Of a stretch of 64,000 nucleotides of DNA, positions 1-9,280 are shown piece after piece; position 1 is the first letter of the stretch; the number at the start of each line of letters is the position of its first letter. Both the position numbers and the translations under genes were made by a program. The stretch is taken from the NCBI RefSeq assembly GCF_004114935.1, contig NZ_CP022221.1, positions 7,647,001 through 7,711,000 on the forward strand, read 5' to 3'. This stretch comes from Bradyrhizobium zhanjiangense (GTDB lineage Bacteria; Pseudomonadota; Alphaproteobacteria; Rhizobiales; Xanthobacteraceae). Below the pieces are notes generated by a model. The model was not told where the DNA came from and ran no database searches. It saw only the letters and a program-made list of their open reading frames with translations.

Positions 1-1
1 G

Positions 2-94
2 TTCATGGTCTGGCACCAGCGCTACCAGAAGGATCCGGCCCATCGCTGGATCAGGAATCAACTCGAGACTGTCGCGGCGACGGCCACCGCCTGA
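2..94 (+). CDS. LysR-family regulator, C-terminal fragment (cut by window edge)
   Basis: The window opens inside an open frame that ends with TGA at 92-94. The 30 visible residues (FMVWHQRYQKDPAHRWIRNQ and so on) fit the last strand and helix of a LysR-type effector domain, where a W-H-x-R pattern and a final W-[IL]-R-x-x-[IL] helix are common. The DNA-binding part lies upstream of the window, so neither target nor ligand can be inferred. The family call rests on a short tail and is tentative. Confidence 0.5.
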   Translation, partial: FMVWHQRYQKDPAHRWIRNQLETVAATATA

Positions 95-174
95 GCGACG
101 GGCCGCGGCCTGCGAAAACCTGATTCCCGCCAAAGCCACTGGTTGCGCAAAGGGAGCCACGCTAAAATCCCCTC

Positions 175-1479
175 ATGACCGTGACCGACATTGCGAGCCG
201 AACCTACAATCACAGCTGGCGGCTGGATCCCATCATCCGCAGCCTGCTTGATACCGATTTCTACAAGCTGTTGATGTTGCAGATGATTCGGGAGGATTAC
301 CCGGATCAGCAAGTGACCTTCTCGGTCATCAACCGCTCGCGCCATGTGCGTCTCGCCGAGATCATCGACGAGGGCGAGCTGCGCGCCCAGCTCGACCATG
401 CCCGCACCATCCGTTTCTCCAAGAAGGAGCTGATCTGGCTTGCCGGTAACACCTTCTACGGCAAGACCCACATGTTCTCGGCGGACTTCATCCGCTGGCT
501 GGCCGAATTCCGCTTGCCCGAATACGAGCTGCGCAAGGTCGAAGGCCAGTACGAGCTGCATTTCCACGGCCCCTGGACCCACACCACCATGTGGGAGATT
601 CCGGCACTTGCCATCCTCAACGAGCTGCGCTCGCGCGCAGCAATGAAGGACCGCGGCCGCTTCGAGCTCGACGTGCTCTACGCCCGCGCCAAGGCCAAGC
701 TGTGGACCAAGGTGGAGCGGCTGCGCAAGCTGGAGAATTTGCGGCTGTCCGACTTCGGCACCCGCCGCCGCCACGGCTTCCTCTGGCAGCGCTGGTGCGT
801 GGAGGCGGTGAAGGAAGGCCTCGGCTCGTCCTTCATCGGCACATCCAACGTGCTGCTCGCGATGGACAACGATCTCGAAGCCATCGGCACCAATGCGCAT
901 GAACTGCCGATGGTCGCGGCCGCGCTCGCCAGGGACGACGAGGAATTGCGCTGGGCGCCGTATCGCATCCTCGACCAGTGGCGCCAGACCTATGGCGGCA
1001 ATCTCCTGATCGCACTGCCCGACGCCTTCGGCACGAAAGCCTTTCTGCGCGATGCGCCGGAATGGGTCGCCGACTGGACCGGCTTCCGCCCCGACAGCGC
1101 ACCGCCGATCCAGGCCGGCGAGGAGATCGTCGCCTGGTGGAAGAAGAAGGGCCGCAATCCCAAGGACAAGCTGCTCGTTTTCTCCGACGCGATGGACGTC
1201 GGCTCGATCGAGGAGACCTATCACCACTTCGCCGGCCGTGTGCGGCTCTCGTTCGGCTGGGGCACCAACCTCACCAACGACTTCGTCGGCTGCGCGCCGG
1301 ACGGCTCGTTCAATCTCGATCCCATCTCGCTGGTCTGCAAGGTGTCGTCGGTCGACGGCCAGCCGGCCGTGAAGCTCTCCGACAATCCGGAGAAGGCGAC
1401 CGGCCTGCCCTCGGAGATCGAGCGCTACCTGCGCGTGTTCGGCGATGCCGGCCGCGTGCGCAAGCCGGTGCTGGTGTAA
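175..1479 (+). CDS. pncB: Nicotinate phosphoribosyltransferase
   Basis: This cytoplasmic enzyme makes nicotinate mononucleotide from nicotinate and PRPP, with ATP hydrolysis, as the first step of the Preiss-Handler route to NAD. The 434 residues match the usual length of bacterial PncB. Recognisable segments are the N-terminal [13 protein letters not shown], the GTSNVLLA phosphate-binding stretch, and GTNAHELPM, which carries the histidine (about residue 242) that is phosphorylated in the family. [10 protein letters not shown] near the C-terminus is also typical. The gene stands alone between a LysR end and a repeat-rich gap, so it is probably a single transcription unit. Confidence 0.95.
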   Translation: MTVTDIASRTYNHSWRLDPIIRSLLDTDFYKLLMLQMIREDYPDQQVTFSVINRSRHVRLAEIIDEGELRAQLDHARTIRFSKKELIWLAGNTFYGKTHMFSADFIRWLAEFRLPEYELRKVEGQYELHFHGPWTHTTMWEIPALAILNELRSRAAMKDRGRFELDVLYARAKAKLWTKVERLRKLENLRLSDFGTRRRHGFLWQRWCVEAVKEGLGSSFIGTSNVLLAMDNDLEAIGTNAHELPMVAAALARDDEELRWAPYRILDQWRQTYGGNLLIALPDAFGTKAFLRDAPEWVADWTGFRPDSAPPIQAGEEIVAWWKKKGRNPKDKLLVFSDAMDVGSIEETYHHFAGRVRLSFGWGTNLTNDFVGCAPDGSFNLDPISLVCKVSSVDGQPAVKLSDNPEKATGLPSEIERYLRVFGDAGRVRKPVLV

Positions 1480-1523
1480 AGTGGAATCGCATTAGGTCGA
1501 ATCCATTGCCTCGGGCTCGCTCA

Positions 1524-1694
1524 CCTCTCCCGCTTGCGGGAGAGGCGTAGGCCGCCTTCGGCGGCCGTCATCTCAAGAGACAACGAGGCAAAGCCTCGGC
1601 TATGGCGAAGCGCCGGGTGAGGGCTCTCTCCATTAGGGGATTGTCCCATTGCGGAAGCACCCTCTCCCCAACCCTCTCCTGCTAGCGGGAGAGG
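1524..1694. repeat. Palindromic intergenic repeats behind pncB
   Basis: The gap between pncB and the GGDEF gene holds two near-identical hairpins: 1524-1545 (7-bp arms CCTCTCC/GGAGAGG with a GC-rich centre) and 1673-1694 (CCTCTCC/GGAGAGG around TGCTAGC). A perfect GCCGCC-TTC-GGCGGC hairpin lies at 1551-1565. Such elements are dispersed through rhizobial genomes. The first may also serve as a pncB terminator. Apart from these repeats I see nothing coding in 1480-1990. Confidence 0.7.
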
Positions 1695-1990
1695 GAGCCC
1701 ACCTTCGCCTTTGCGGCTATCGAGCCTTATCTCATCATGCTCTAGCAGCGGACTGGACTCCTCTCGATCGGGTAAACGGCGCACGATGAATGCGAAGCAT
1801 TGGTTCGCCGATGCCGCGCCAGTTCCGATTGACCGGTATTTGACGCGATCTGCGCGCATCCACTTCACAGCGCCTTCACCGTGCGGTGCAGTCGCTCGCG
1901 TTTTCAGGTCGAGTTAAGCAACATTCTGCTCTACTTCGCGTTGTAGGCCAACGCTCCGCTGGGATCGTTGATCGATTTGGGGAACGCAGG

Positions 1991-3295
1991 GTGTTTCGCA
2001 GAACAGCGACGTCGACGAAGGGACACAGTTTCCTTCACGTCATCAAGCTCGTCTCGCCTTTCGTGATGGTCGTCCTGCTCCAGGCGGCGATCGCGGGATT
2101 CAGCCTCGAGGTGATGTCATCGGTCCGCGCCTATGTTGCAGGCGAAGCGTTGTGGTCGCGCTCGCAGAAGAACGCCCTCTATTTCCTCCATCGCTACCTG
2201 CATTCGGGCGACGCCAGCCAGTTCGCACAATACCGCGCCGCGCTCGCCGTTCCCATTGGCGACGAGTTCGCGCGCTGGGCGCTCGAGCGCGATCCGGTCG
2301 ACGTCGAGGTCGCCCGCATCGGCTTCCTGCAAGGCGGCAACCATCCCGATGACGTGCCGGGACTGATCTGGCTGTTTCGCTACTTCAATCGCGTCAGCTT
2401 CCTCCAGGAAGCGATTCGCGAATGGGCTGCCACCGATCCCATGCTGCTGGAGCTCAGCGTGTTCGGCGAGGTGATCCGGTCCGAGCTAGAGAACGGCCCC
2501 ATTCAAGACGACGACCGACTGCAATTCCTGTCGTCGCGCCTCTCGGATCTCAACACCCAATTCACGGTGCACGCCAAGCGGTTCTCCACTGTCCTCGGTG
2601 AAGGCTCCCGTGCCATCAAGCTGACGCTGACTTGCATCAACATCGTCACCGCCGCGACGCTGATCCTGCTCCTGATCTGGCATACGCGGCGGTTGGTGCT
2701 GCAGCGACAGGCATTCGAGGATGCCTTGCACGCCGAGAAGGAGCGTCTGGCCTGGCAGGCGTCGCACGACTGGCTGACCGGCCTGTCCAACCGCCGCGCC
2801 TTCGAGGCGCGTCTGCAAAGCGAGCTGGACGATGCCGCGGCGGGTTCGCTGGGCCTGATCCTGCTCGATCTCGACCAGTTCAAGAGCGTCAACGACAGCT
2901 GCGGTCATCTCGCCGGCGACCGCCTGCTGTGCCAGGTGGCGCGCCTTCTGCAACAGGATCGGCATGCGCATGATCAGGTGGCCCGGCTCGGCGGCGACGA
3001 ATTCGGCCTGATCCTGCCCTGGTGCCCGCCCGCGAAAGCTGTCGATATCGCCGAACGGCTGCGCCGATCGTTCGAACTGTTCAGTTTCGCCTGGGACGAC
3101 CGTTGCTTTGCGGTGACCGCCAGCATCGGCGTTGCCTGCATCGCCGACCGCAACACCACGCTTGAGGACGCGATGCGGCGTGCGGATGCAGCCTGCTATC
3201 GCGCCAGGGAAAAGGGACGTAACCGGGTCCAGGTCGACGGCGGGAGACCGGACGTCGTCGTGACAGCCCGGCCACGCGAAGCTGCGCGCGCTTGA
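1991..3295 (+). CDS. Membrane-anchored diguanylate cyclase (GGDEF)
   Basis: It is predicted to make cyclic di-GMP from two GTP at the inner membrane. From the chosen start, residues about 17-40 form one membrane helix. A periplasmic sensor region of about 170 residues with no recognised fold follows, then a second helix (ending LILLLIWHTRRL), a short linker, and a C-terminal GGDEF domain with an intact RLGGDEFG active-site loop. The residue four before the I-site aspartate is not arginine (HAHD instead of RxxD), so product inhibition may be absent. No EAL domain is present. The frame stays open upstream to a GTG at 1886. I prefer the GTG at 1991, which follows a purine-rich stretch and directly precedes the first membrane helix region. 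Confidence 0.85.
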   Translation: MFRRTATSTKGHSFLHVIKLVSPFVMVVLLQAAIAGFSLEVMSSVRAYVAGEALWSRSQKNALYFLHRYLHSGDASQFAQYRAALAVPIGDEFARWALERDPVDVEVARIGFLQGGNHPDDVPGLIWLFRYFNRVSFLQEAIREWAATDPMLLELSVFGEVIRSELENGPIQDDDRLQFLSSRLSDLNTQFTVHAKRFSTVLGEGSRAIKLTLTCINIVTAATLILLLIWHTRRLVLQRQAFEDALHAEKERLAWQASHDWLTGLSNRRAFEARLQSELDDAAAGSLGLILLDLDQFKSVNDSCGHLAGDRLLCQVARLLQQDRHAHDQVARLGGDEFGLILPWCPPAKAVDIAERLRRSFELFSFAWDDRCFAVTASIGVACIADRNTTLEDAMRRADAACYRAREKGRNRVQVDGGRPDVVVTARPREAARA

Positions 3296-3309
3296 CGCTG
3301 CCCGCCCCG

Positions 3310-3930
3310 TCACCGCCGAGGCAAAATGCCGAGGCCGGCGAGATGGGCGTCAACAAATTGTTCGATCTGCTGGCGCAGCATCTGCGGCGGCACGGCCACC
3401 ATGCGCTCCTCGAGGCCGAGCGAGATGATTCCATGCACCGCGGAAAACAGCGTGCGCGACAACAGCGCGATCTTCACGTCATCCGCATCCGGCAATAGCC
3501 GCACCAGGGGTGGATGCATCAACGCGAAGGCATCCATGACCATCTGAAGGATGTCGTCGGGATAAGGACGGTCGTCCTCCATCCGATGCTCGAACAGCGA
3601 GCGCAACAGGTTGGCGTGCTCGGCAAAGAAGTCGAGATAGGTCGCGGCAAGTCCATAGAGCTGGCGAACGGGATCCTCGGCAGGAACTCCGCGTAGCCGC
3701 GCCGTGAGCGCCTGAACCGTCTCCCGGTTCACGGTCAAGATCACCCCATCGAAGTCGCCGAACTCGTTATAGACGCTGCCGACCGAGCAGCCGGCAGCCT
3801 CCGCGACATCCCGAACCTTCAATGATCTCAGCCCCTTAGCGGAAATGATGCCGCGGGCGATCTCCACGATCTGAAGCCGTCGCCGATTTTTTTTCTGCCC
3901 GCGCAACGAATCTTCTTGAACATTGTTCAT
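3310..3930 (-). CDS. TetR-family transcriptional regulator
   Basis: The N-terminal helix-turn-helix is clear: IVEIARGIISAKGLRSLKV, then RDVAEAAGCSVGSVYNEFGD. A C-terminal ligand domain of about 140 residues follows, of the kind that covers HDYLDFF-type helices. Starts at 3930 (206 aa) and 3945 (211 aa) are both possible and neither has a clear Shine-Dalgarno. The longer open frame reaching 4332 lacks any family sequence. Two palindromes sit at and just upstream of the start, so autoregulation is likely. The effector is unknown. The divergent neighbour is a small hypothetical gene, and the large acyltransferase/ligase gene lies further on, which hints at control of lipid metabolism. Confidence 0.85.
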   Translation of the reverse strand: MNNVQEDSLRGQKKNRRRLQIVEIARGIISAKGLRSLKVRDVAEAAGCSVGSVYNEFGDFDGVILTVNRETVQALTARLRGVPAEDPVRQLYGLAATYLDFFAEHANLLRSLFEHRMEDDRPYPDDILQMVMDAFALMHPPLVRLLPDADDVKIALLSRTLFSAVHGIISLGLEERMVAVPPQMLRQQIEQFVDAHLAGLGILPRR

Positions 3931-3959
3931 TTTCAAGCTACTCATGTGAACATTGTTCA
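3917..3959. promoter_or_regulatory. Two TetR-type operators, 30 bp apart
   Basis: The 13-bp sequence TGAACATTGTTCA, an inverted repeat of TGAACA around one base, occurs at 3917-3929 and again identically at 3947-3959. The offset is exactly 30 bp, or three helical turns, so both would face the same side of the DNA. One copy overlaps the start codon of the TetR gene and the other lies in the divergent promoter region, as expected for an autoregulating repressor. Binding by this protein is inferred from position. Confidence 0.7.
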
Positions 3960-3981
3960 AATTAACCCGGAGACCTGCAAA

Positions 3982-4248
3982 ATGCAAACCCTCGCTGTTG
4001 ATATCGCCGCCACCTTCCTCGATGACGCCGCAGCTCTCGTGACCGGCTTTGGCCGGGCCCTGCTGCGGTTCGCCATGGCCCCGATCGATCGCATTGCAAA
4101 TGCCTGCGACATCGCCGGCGTGCTCACCGAGCGGCGCGCGACCTTCCGGATGTGGCGGAAGAGCCGTGCCCGTGCGCGTCACGAGGGCCGCCGGTTCAGC
4201 CTGCTCGGCCGCCTCTCGCCCTTTCGCCACCTCGCCCATCTCACCTGA
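3982..4248 (+). CDS. Small hypothetical protein divergent from tetR
   Basis: The 88-residue product starts MQTLAVDIAATFLDDAAALV and ends in a strongly basic segment rich in Arg (RRATFRMWRKSRARARHEGRR). I recognise no family. The ATG at 3982 lies 23 bp beyond the second TetR operator and follows a CGGAG motif, so it is the probable first gene of the divergent unit. The amphipathic N-terminal half plus basic tail suggests a membrane- or nucleic-acid-associated protein, but that is only a composition argument. Confidence 0.5.
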   Translation: MQTLAVDIAATFLDDAAALVTGFGRALLRFAMAPIDRIANACDIAGVLTERRATFRMWRKSRARARHEGRRFSLLGRLSPFRHLAHLT

Positions 4249-4601
4249 GACGGACGCAGCCGGCACGTTCCGATCGGTTCGAATGCAATATCCGGTTGCA
4301 ACAAGGGACTCACCATGTCCCGACATTCGCAACCGACACCGCGGCGCTAGACAATGCGGTTCAGCTTTTCCTCACCGCTGGGCCGATATCCCGACAAGGC
4401 GTTTCCGGCCGAACCTGGCCGCGACCAGATATTTGCGAACCTAACAAGACCAGCTGGAGACCAACAGGATCGGAGGGATCGAGGGGACAAAGCAGGCCGG
4501 CAACCGTCACCCTGCAATCGTTCGTCCACACCCTTCCGGTCGTGACGCTTCACAGACAACGTAACGAATCTCAGGCTGCCTTTTTCAAAACAGGACTAGT
4601 C
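4249..4601 (+). other. Leader region of the acyltransferase/ligase gene
   Basis: This 353-bp stretch lies between the small hypothetical gene and the ATG at 4602. The reading frame of the large protein happens to be open through it, but the sequence shows no domain. It contains an 11-codon mini-ORF (ATG at 4316, TAG ending 4351) that could be a leader peptide. I see no clear terminator or riboswitch. Confidence 0.4.
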
Positions 4602-7600
4602 ATGATCAGGGAATTGATGTCGTCACGCCGCTTCGCGCCGCTGTTCTGGGCGCAATTCTTCTCGGCGCTCAATGACAACGTGCTCAAGAACGCACTCGTC
4701 ATCATCCTGCTTTACAGTGCCGCGACCGGTCACGGCGATGCGCTGGTGACGGTGGCAGGCGCCGTCTTCATCTTCCCCTATTTCATCCTGTCCGGGCTCG
4801 GCGGCCAGCTCGCCGACAAATACGTCAAGTCCGTCGTCGCGAGGCGGCTCAAATTCGCCGAGATCTTCGCCGCTTGTTTTGCCGCCGCCGGCTTCTTCCT
4901 GCATTCGGTGCCGCTGCTGTTCGCAGCGCTCGCGCTGTTCGGCATCATCGCCGCCCTGTTCGGCCCAGTGAAATATTCCATGCTGCCGGACCAGCTCGAG
5001 CTCGGCGAGCTCGCGACCGGCAACGCGCTGGTCGAAGGCGCGACCTTCATGGCCATCCTGCTCGGCACCGTCGCCGGCGGCCAGTTCGTGGCCGGCTCGG
5101 CGCATATGGGCTGGGTCGCATCGGCCGTGGTCGTGCTGGCCCTGTTGTCCTGGGCCTTCGCCTCCCGTATTCCCGCGACCACGCCGTCTGCGCCCGAACT
5201 GTCTGTCACCGCCAATCCCTGGACCTCGACGCTCAGCCTCCTCAAAACGTTGCATGCCGATCACCGGCTGTGGGACGGCACCGTGATCGTCTCCTGGTTC
5301 TGGCTGGTCGGCGCCATCGTGCTGTCGCTGCTGCCGGCGCTGGTGAAGGACGTAGTGGGTGGCACCGAGGGCGTGGTGACGCTGTGTCTTGCGATCTTCG
5401 CGATCGGCATCGCCATCGGCTCGCTGTTCGCCGCCAGCCTGAGCCACGTTCGCCCGAACCTCGCACTGGTGCCGATCGGCGCCATCATCATGGGATGTTC
5501 TGGCCTCGATCTCGCCTGGGCCATCGCCGTGACCACCAAGGGTCAGGACATCACCGCGGCCGGTTTCGCTACCTCGTTCGCGGGCCTGCGCATGATGATC
5601 GACTTCGTCGCCTTTGCATTCGGCGGAGGCTTATTTGTCGTCCCCTCCTTTGCTGCCGTCCAGGCCTGGTCAGCGCCGTTCGAGCGCGCCCGCATCATCG
5701 CCGCCGGCAATGTGCTGCAGGCCGCGTTCATGGTGGTCGGCTCGCTGTTCGTCGCGCTGTTGCAGGCGGGCGGCTTGCATGTCGGCTGGATCTTCTTCGG
5801 CCTCGGCGTCGCGAGCTTCGGCGCGGTGTGGTTTGTCCTGACGAAGTGGGGCAAGGAAGGTGTGCGCGACTTCGGCGGACTGCTGTTCCGTGCACTGTTC
5901 CGCACCGAGGTGCGCGGGCTCGAGAACCTGCCTCCACCAGGCACCCGCATGCTGATCGCGCCCAACCATGTCAGCCTGATCGACGGCCCGCTGCTGCACG
6001 CCGTGCTGCCGATCGACGCCAGCTTCGCTGTCGATACCGGCATCTCGAAGGCCTGGTGGGCCAAGCCGTTCCTGCGCGTGGTCAAGCACTACACCATGGA
6101 TCCGACCAAGCCGCTGGCCGCGCGCGACCTGATCAAGCTCGTCGCCGCCGGCGAGCCGGTGGTCATTTTTCCGGAAGGACGCATCACCGTCTCCGGCTCG
6201 CTGATGAAGGTCTATGACGGCACCGCGATGATCGCGGACAAGGCCGACGCCGTGGTCGTGCCGGTCCGCATCGAAGGCGCGCAGCGCTCCCATCTCAGCT
6301 ATCTCAACAGCAGCCAGATCAAGCGCTCCTGGTTCCCGCGGGTGACGGTCACCATCCTGCCGCCGGTCAAGCTGCCGGTCGACCCATTGCTGAAGGGCAA
6401 GGCGCGCCGCAACGCCGCCGGCAGCGCACTCCAGGACGTGATGATCGACGCCCTCGTCAAGAATGCCATGCTCGATCACACCCTGTTCGAAGCGCTCGGG
6501 CACGCCTACCGCGATCGCGACACCGGCAAGGTCATCATCGAGGACGCGCTCGGCACCAAGCTGACCTATCGCAAGCTGATCCTCGGCGCGCAGGTGCTTA
6601 GCCGCAAGCTCGAGAACGGCACCTCGGCCGGCGAGAATGTCGGCGTGCTGCTGCCGAACTCGGCGGGCGTCGCCGTCGTCTTCATGGCGCTGCAAAACAT
6701 CGGTCGGGTGCCGGCGATGCTCAACTTCTCGGCGGGCCCGGTCAACGTGACCGCCGCCATGAAGGCCGCGCAGGTCAAGACCATTCTGACCTCGAAGGCC
6801 TTCATCGAGAAGGGCAAGCTGGACAAGCTGATGGCGGCGATCTCCGCGGAGGCTCGCGTCGTGTATCTCGAGGATGTGCGCGCCTCGATCAGTGCCGCCG
6901 ACAAGATCAAGGGTCTGCTCGCCGGCACCGCGCCGCGCGTCACGCGCCAGGCGAACGATCCAGCCGTCGTGCTGTTCACGTCGGGCTCGGAAGGCACGCC
7001 CAAAGGCGTGGTGCTGTCTCATCGCAACATCCTCGCCAACGCGGCGCAGGCGCTGGCGCGGGTCGACGCCAATGCCAATGACAAGGTGTTCAACGTGCTG
7101 CCGGTGTTCCACTCCTTCGGGCTGACCGGCGGAATGATGATGCCGCTGCTGGCGGGCATTCCGATCTACATGTACCCCTCGCCGCTGCATTACCGGATCG
7201 TGCCCGAGCTGATCTATCAGACCGGCGCCACGATCCTGTTCGGCACCGACACGTTCCTCACCGGCTATGCACGCTCGGCACACGCCTACGACTTCCGCAC
7301 GCTGCGCCTCGTGATCGCCGGTGCCGAAGCGGTCAAGGATCGGACGCGTCAAGTGTTCATGGAGCGCTACGGCATCCGCATCCTCGAAGGCTATGGCGTC
7401 ACCGAGACGGCGCCGGTGCTGGCGATGAACACGCCGATGGCGAACCGCCCCGGCACCGTCGGCCGCCTGTCGCCGCTGATGGAAAGCCGGCTCGATCCGG
7501 TCCCCGGCATCGAGGACGGCGGTCGCCTCTCGGTGCGCGGACCGAACGTGATGCTCGGATATTTGCGGGCCGAAAATCCCGGCGTGCTCGAGCCGCTCGC

Positions 7601-8006
7601 CGAGGGCTGGCACGACACCGGCGACATCGTGTCGATCGACGCGGCCGGCTTCATCACCATCAAGGGCCGCGCCAAGCGCTTTGCCAAGATCGCGGGCGAA
7701 ATGGTCTCGCTGTCGGCAGTCGAGAGCATCGCGACGACGCTGTGGCCGCAGGCCGCCTCGGTCGCCGTGTCGATCCCCGACCAGCGCAAAGGCGAGCGCA
7801 TCGTGCTGCTGACGACGGAGAAGAACGCCGAGCGCAGCGCGATGCAGGCCCAGGCCAAGACGATCGGCGCGTCCGAGCTGACCGTTCCGGCGGCGATCAT
7901 GGTGGTCGACAAGGTGCCGCTGCTCGGCACCGGCAAGACCGACTATGTCACGGCAACGACGATGGCCCGCGAGCAAGCGTCGGCACCGGAGCGCGAGGTG
8001 GCGTAA
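4602..8006 (+). CDS. MFS / PlsC acyltransferase / acyl-ACP ligase fusion (Aas-LplT-like)
   Basis: One 1134-residue chain joins three activities. Residues about 1-420 are an MFS transporter of the LplT lysophospholipid type (APLFWAQFFSALNDNVLKNAL at the start). Residues about 430-620 are a PlsC acyltransferase with NHVSLIDG (the HX4D motif, near 455) and FPEGRIT (near 522). Residues about 640-1130 are an AMP-forming acyl ligase with LFTSGSEGTPKG (near 789) and GYGVTET (near 929). By analogy with E. coli LplT plus Aas, it should import 2-acyl-lysophospholipid across the inner membrane and re-acylate it with fatty acid activated on acyl carrier protein. The start at 4602 is chosen because AGGA lies just upstream and family similarity begins there. 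Confidence 0.88.
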   Translation: MIRELMSSRRFAPLFWAQFFSALNDNVLKNALVIILLYSAATGHGDALVTVAGAVFIFPYFILSGLGGQLADKYVKSVVARRLKFAEIFAACFAAAGFFLHSVPLLFAALALFGIIAALFGPVKYSMLPDQLELGELATGNALVEGATFMAILLGTVAGGQFVAGSAHMGWVASAVVVLALLSWAFASRIPATTPSAPELSVTANPWTSTLSLLKTLHADHRLWDGTVIVSWFWLVGAIVLSLLPALVKDVVGGTEGVVTLCLAIFAIGIAIGSLFAASLSHVRPNLALVPIGAIIMGCSGLDLAWAIAVTTKGQDITAAGFATSFAGLRMMIDFVAFAFGGGLFVVPSFAAVQAWSAPFERARIIAAGNVLQAAFMVVGSLFVALLQAGGLHVGWIFFGLGVASFGAVWFVLTKWGKEGVRDFGGLLFRALFRTEVRGLENLPPPGTRMLIAPNHVSLIDGPLLHAVLPIDASFAVDTGISKAWWAKPFLRVVKHYTMDPTKPLAARDLIKLVAAGEPVVIFPEGRITVSGSLMKVYDGTAMIADKADAVVVPVRIEGAQRSHLSYLNSSQIKRSWFPRVTVTILPPVKLPVDPLLKGKARRNAAGSALQDVMIDALVKNAMLDHTLFEALGHAYRDRDTGKVIIEDALGTKLTYRKLILGAQVLSRKLENGTSAGENVGVLLPNSAGVAVVFMALQNIGRVPAMLNFSAGPVNVTAAMKAAQVKTILTSKAFIEKGKLDKLMAAISAEARVVYLEDVRASISAADKIKGLLAGTAPRVTRQANDPAVVLFTSGSEGTPKGVVLSHRNILANAAQALARVDANANDKVFNVLPVFHSFGLTGGMMMPLLAGIPIYMYPSPLHYRIVPELIYQTGATILFGTDTFLTGYARSAHAYDFRTLRLVIAGAEAVKDRTRQVFMERYGIRILEGYGVTETAPVLAMNTPMANRPGTVGRLSPLMESRLDPVPGIEDGGRLSVRGPNVMLGYLRAENPGVLEPLAEGWHDTGDIVSIDAAGFITIKGRAKRFAKIAGEMVSLSAVESIATTLWPQAASVAVSIPDQRKGERIVLLTTEKNAERSAMQAQAKTIGASELTVPAAIMVVDKVPLLGTGKTDYVTATTMAREQASAPEREVA

Positions 8007-8175
8007 CGAGAGATGCACGGGGCGCCCCAAACGGGCGAGGCGCGCTGCCCGGGAGTGGTTCTGCTTCATGGCATCGCGCGGACCTCTGCTTCTCACCGGA
8101 TTGCCCCGCCACACTATTGCAATCGAACAAGCGATCGCCTTCCTGCGCGACGGCCGCTTTGAGCCGGGGTAACGG

Positions 8176-9276
8176 TCACGCCGCCGTCCGCCGCTCCTGC
8201 GCGTAACGTACCAGCGCCGCGAAGCGATAGATGCCGTGCACGAACTTGCCATAGGGCATGGTGATGAACAGCGCGAACACTGCGCCGAGATGCAGCGCCA
8301 GCAGCGGCCCCATCGCAGAGCTCTCGCGCAGAAGCAGAAGTGCCATTCCTGTGATGCCGGTCAGGAACAGCATGGCGATGAAGCCGACATCCATGCCGTA
8401 GCGGCTCTCGTCGAGCAGCGCCGGATCGCGCCGCATCCTGGCCCAGAACAGGCCGATCGGCCCGACGATCAAGCCGATGCCGCCGAGCGTACCGAGCACG
8501 ACTGGCAGGTCCCACCACGGATACGGCGCCTCGCGGCCGAGCAGATAGTGATACAGCGTGGCGACCGAGGTCGCGGCAAAGCACAGTAGGAAGCCGTAGA
8601 AGGTCAGGTGGTGATAGAGCTTGCGCCGATCGGTCGGCTTGTCGTCTTCGTTATAGCAGCCGACGCCGCCGCCATGGAGATACCGCAGTTCGCCGGCATC
8701 GCGGATCGCCTGAAAGATCGAGCCGCCGTCGGCGCGGCCGCCAATCGGTGGACCGATGTCACGCCAGAAGGCGCGTACGCTCAGGACGAGAGCCAGGATC
8801 GCATAAAGCAAGGCGGCGCTGAACAGCGCGGCCATCGCATTGTGCGGCATCAGCCTGTAGAACGCGCCGGGGCCGGTGTGCACGCCGAACAGTACGCTGC
8901 GGTCGTTCAAGGCGGCGAAGCCGAGTATGAAGGCGGCCATGCTGAGCGCGGCGATGATGCTGATGACGAGGCCGTTCCGCGCAAATGTGCCGGATAGCGC
9001 CCGCGGCCAGGCATAGGCCGCGTAGGACTCGGCGCGCGCAATTGCCAGCGTCTTCGGAACGTTGACGTTGAATTCATGCGGCGGCGAGAACTGGCAGTCG
9101 ACATAGCAGGCGCCACAGGCATGGCAGAGATTGGCGAGATAGTTGAGGTCGCCGTCGGAGAAGGCGCGGCGCATTTCCATGGCCGGAAACACCGCGCACA
9201 ATCCCTCGCAGTAGCGGCAGGAATTGCAGACCGTCATCAGACGGTCAGCTTCGTCCAAAATTCTGGTTCCGTGCAT
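8176..9276 (-). CDS. tcuB: TcuB-like Fe-S membrane protein of tricarballylate utilisation
   Basis: TcuB re-oxidises the FADH2 of TcuA and passes the electrons to the membrane. The N-terminal part has two 4Fe-4S motifs, CNSCRYCEGLC and CHACGACYVDC, followed by several membrane helices in a cytochrome b-like arrangement. At 366 residues it fits the family. It is the last gene of a three-gene unit (tcuA, hydrolase, tcuB), with only 4 bp between it and the hydrolase stop. Confidence 0.85.
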   Translation of the reverse strand: MHGTRILDEADRLMTVCNSCRYCEGLCAVFPAMEMRRAFSDGDLNYLANLCHACGACYVDCQFSPPHEFNVNVPKTLAIARAESYAAYAWPRALSGTFARNGLVISIIAALSMAAFILGFAALNDRSVLFGVHTGPGAFYRLMPHNAMAALFSAALLYAILALVLSVRAFWRDIGPPIGGRADGGSIFQAIRDAGELRYLHGGGVGCYNEDDKPTDRRKLYHHLTFYGFLLCFAATSVATLYHYLLGREAPYPWWDLPVVLGTLGGIGLIVGPIGLFWARMRRDPALLDESRYGMDVGFIAMLFLTGITGMALLLLRESSAMGPLLALHLGAVFALFITMPYGKFVHGIYRFAALVRYAQERRTAA

Positions 9277-9280
9277 GGCT

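Noticed and set aside
58..1227. 389-codon minus-strand ORF over pncB
   Set aside because: Shadow of pncB, which has full family motifs.
5670..8252. 860-codon ORF on the minus strand
   Set aside because: Antisense shadow of the acyltransferase/ligase gene; Asp/Arg/His-rich composition without domains, typical of high-GC opposite frames.
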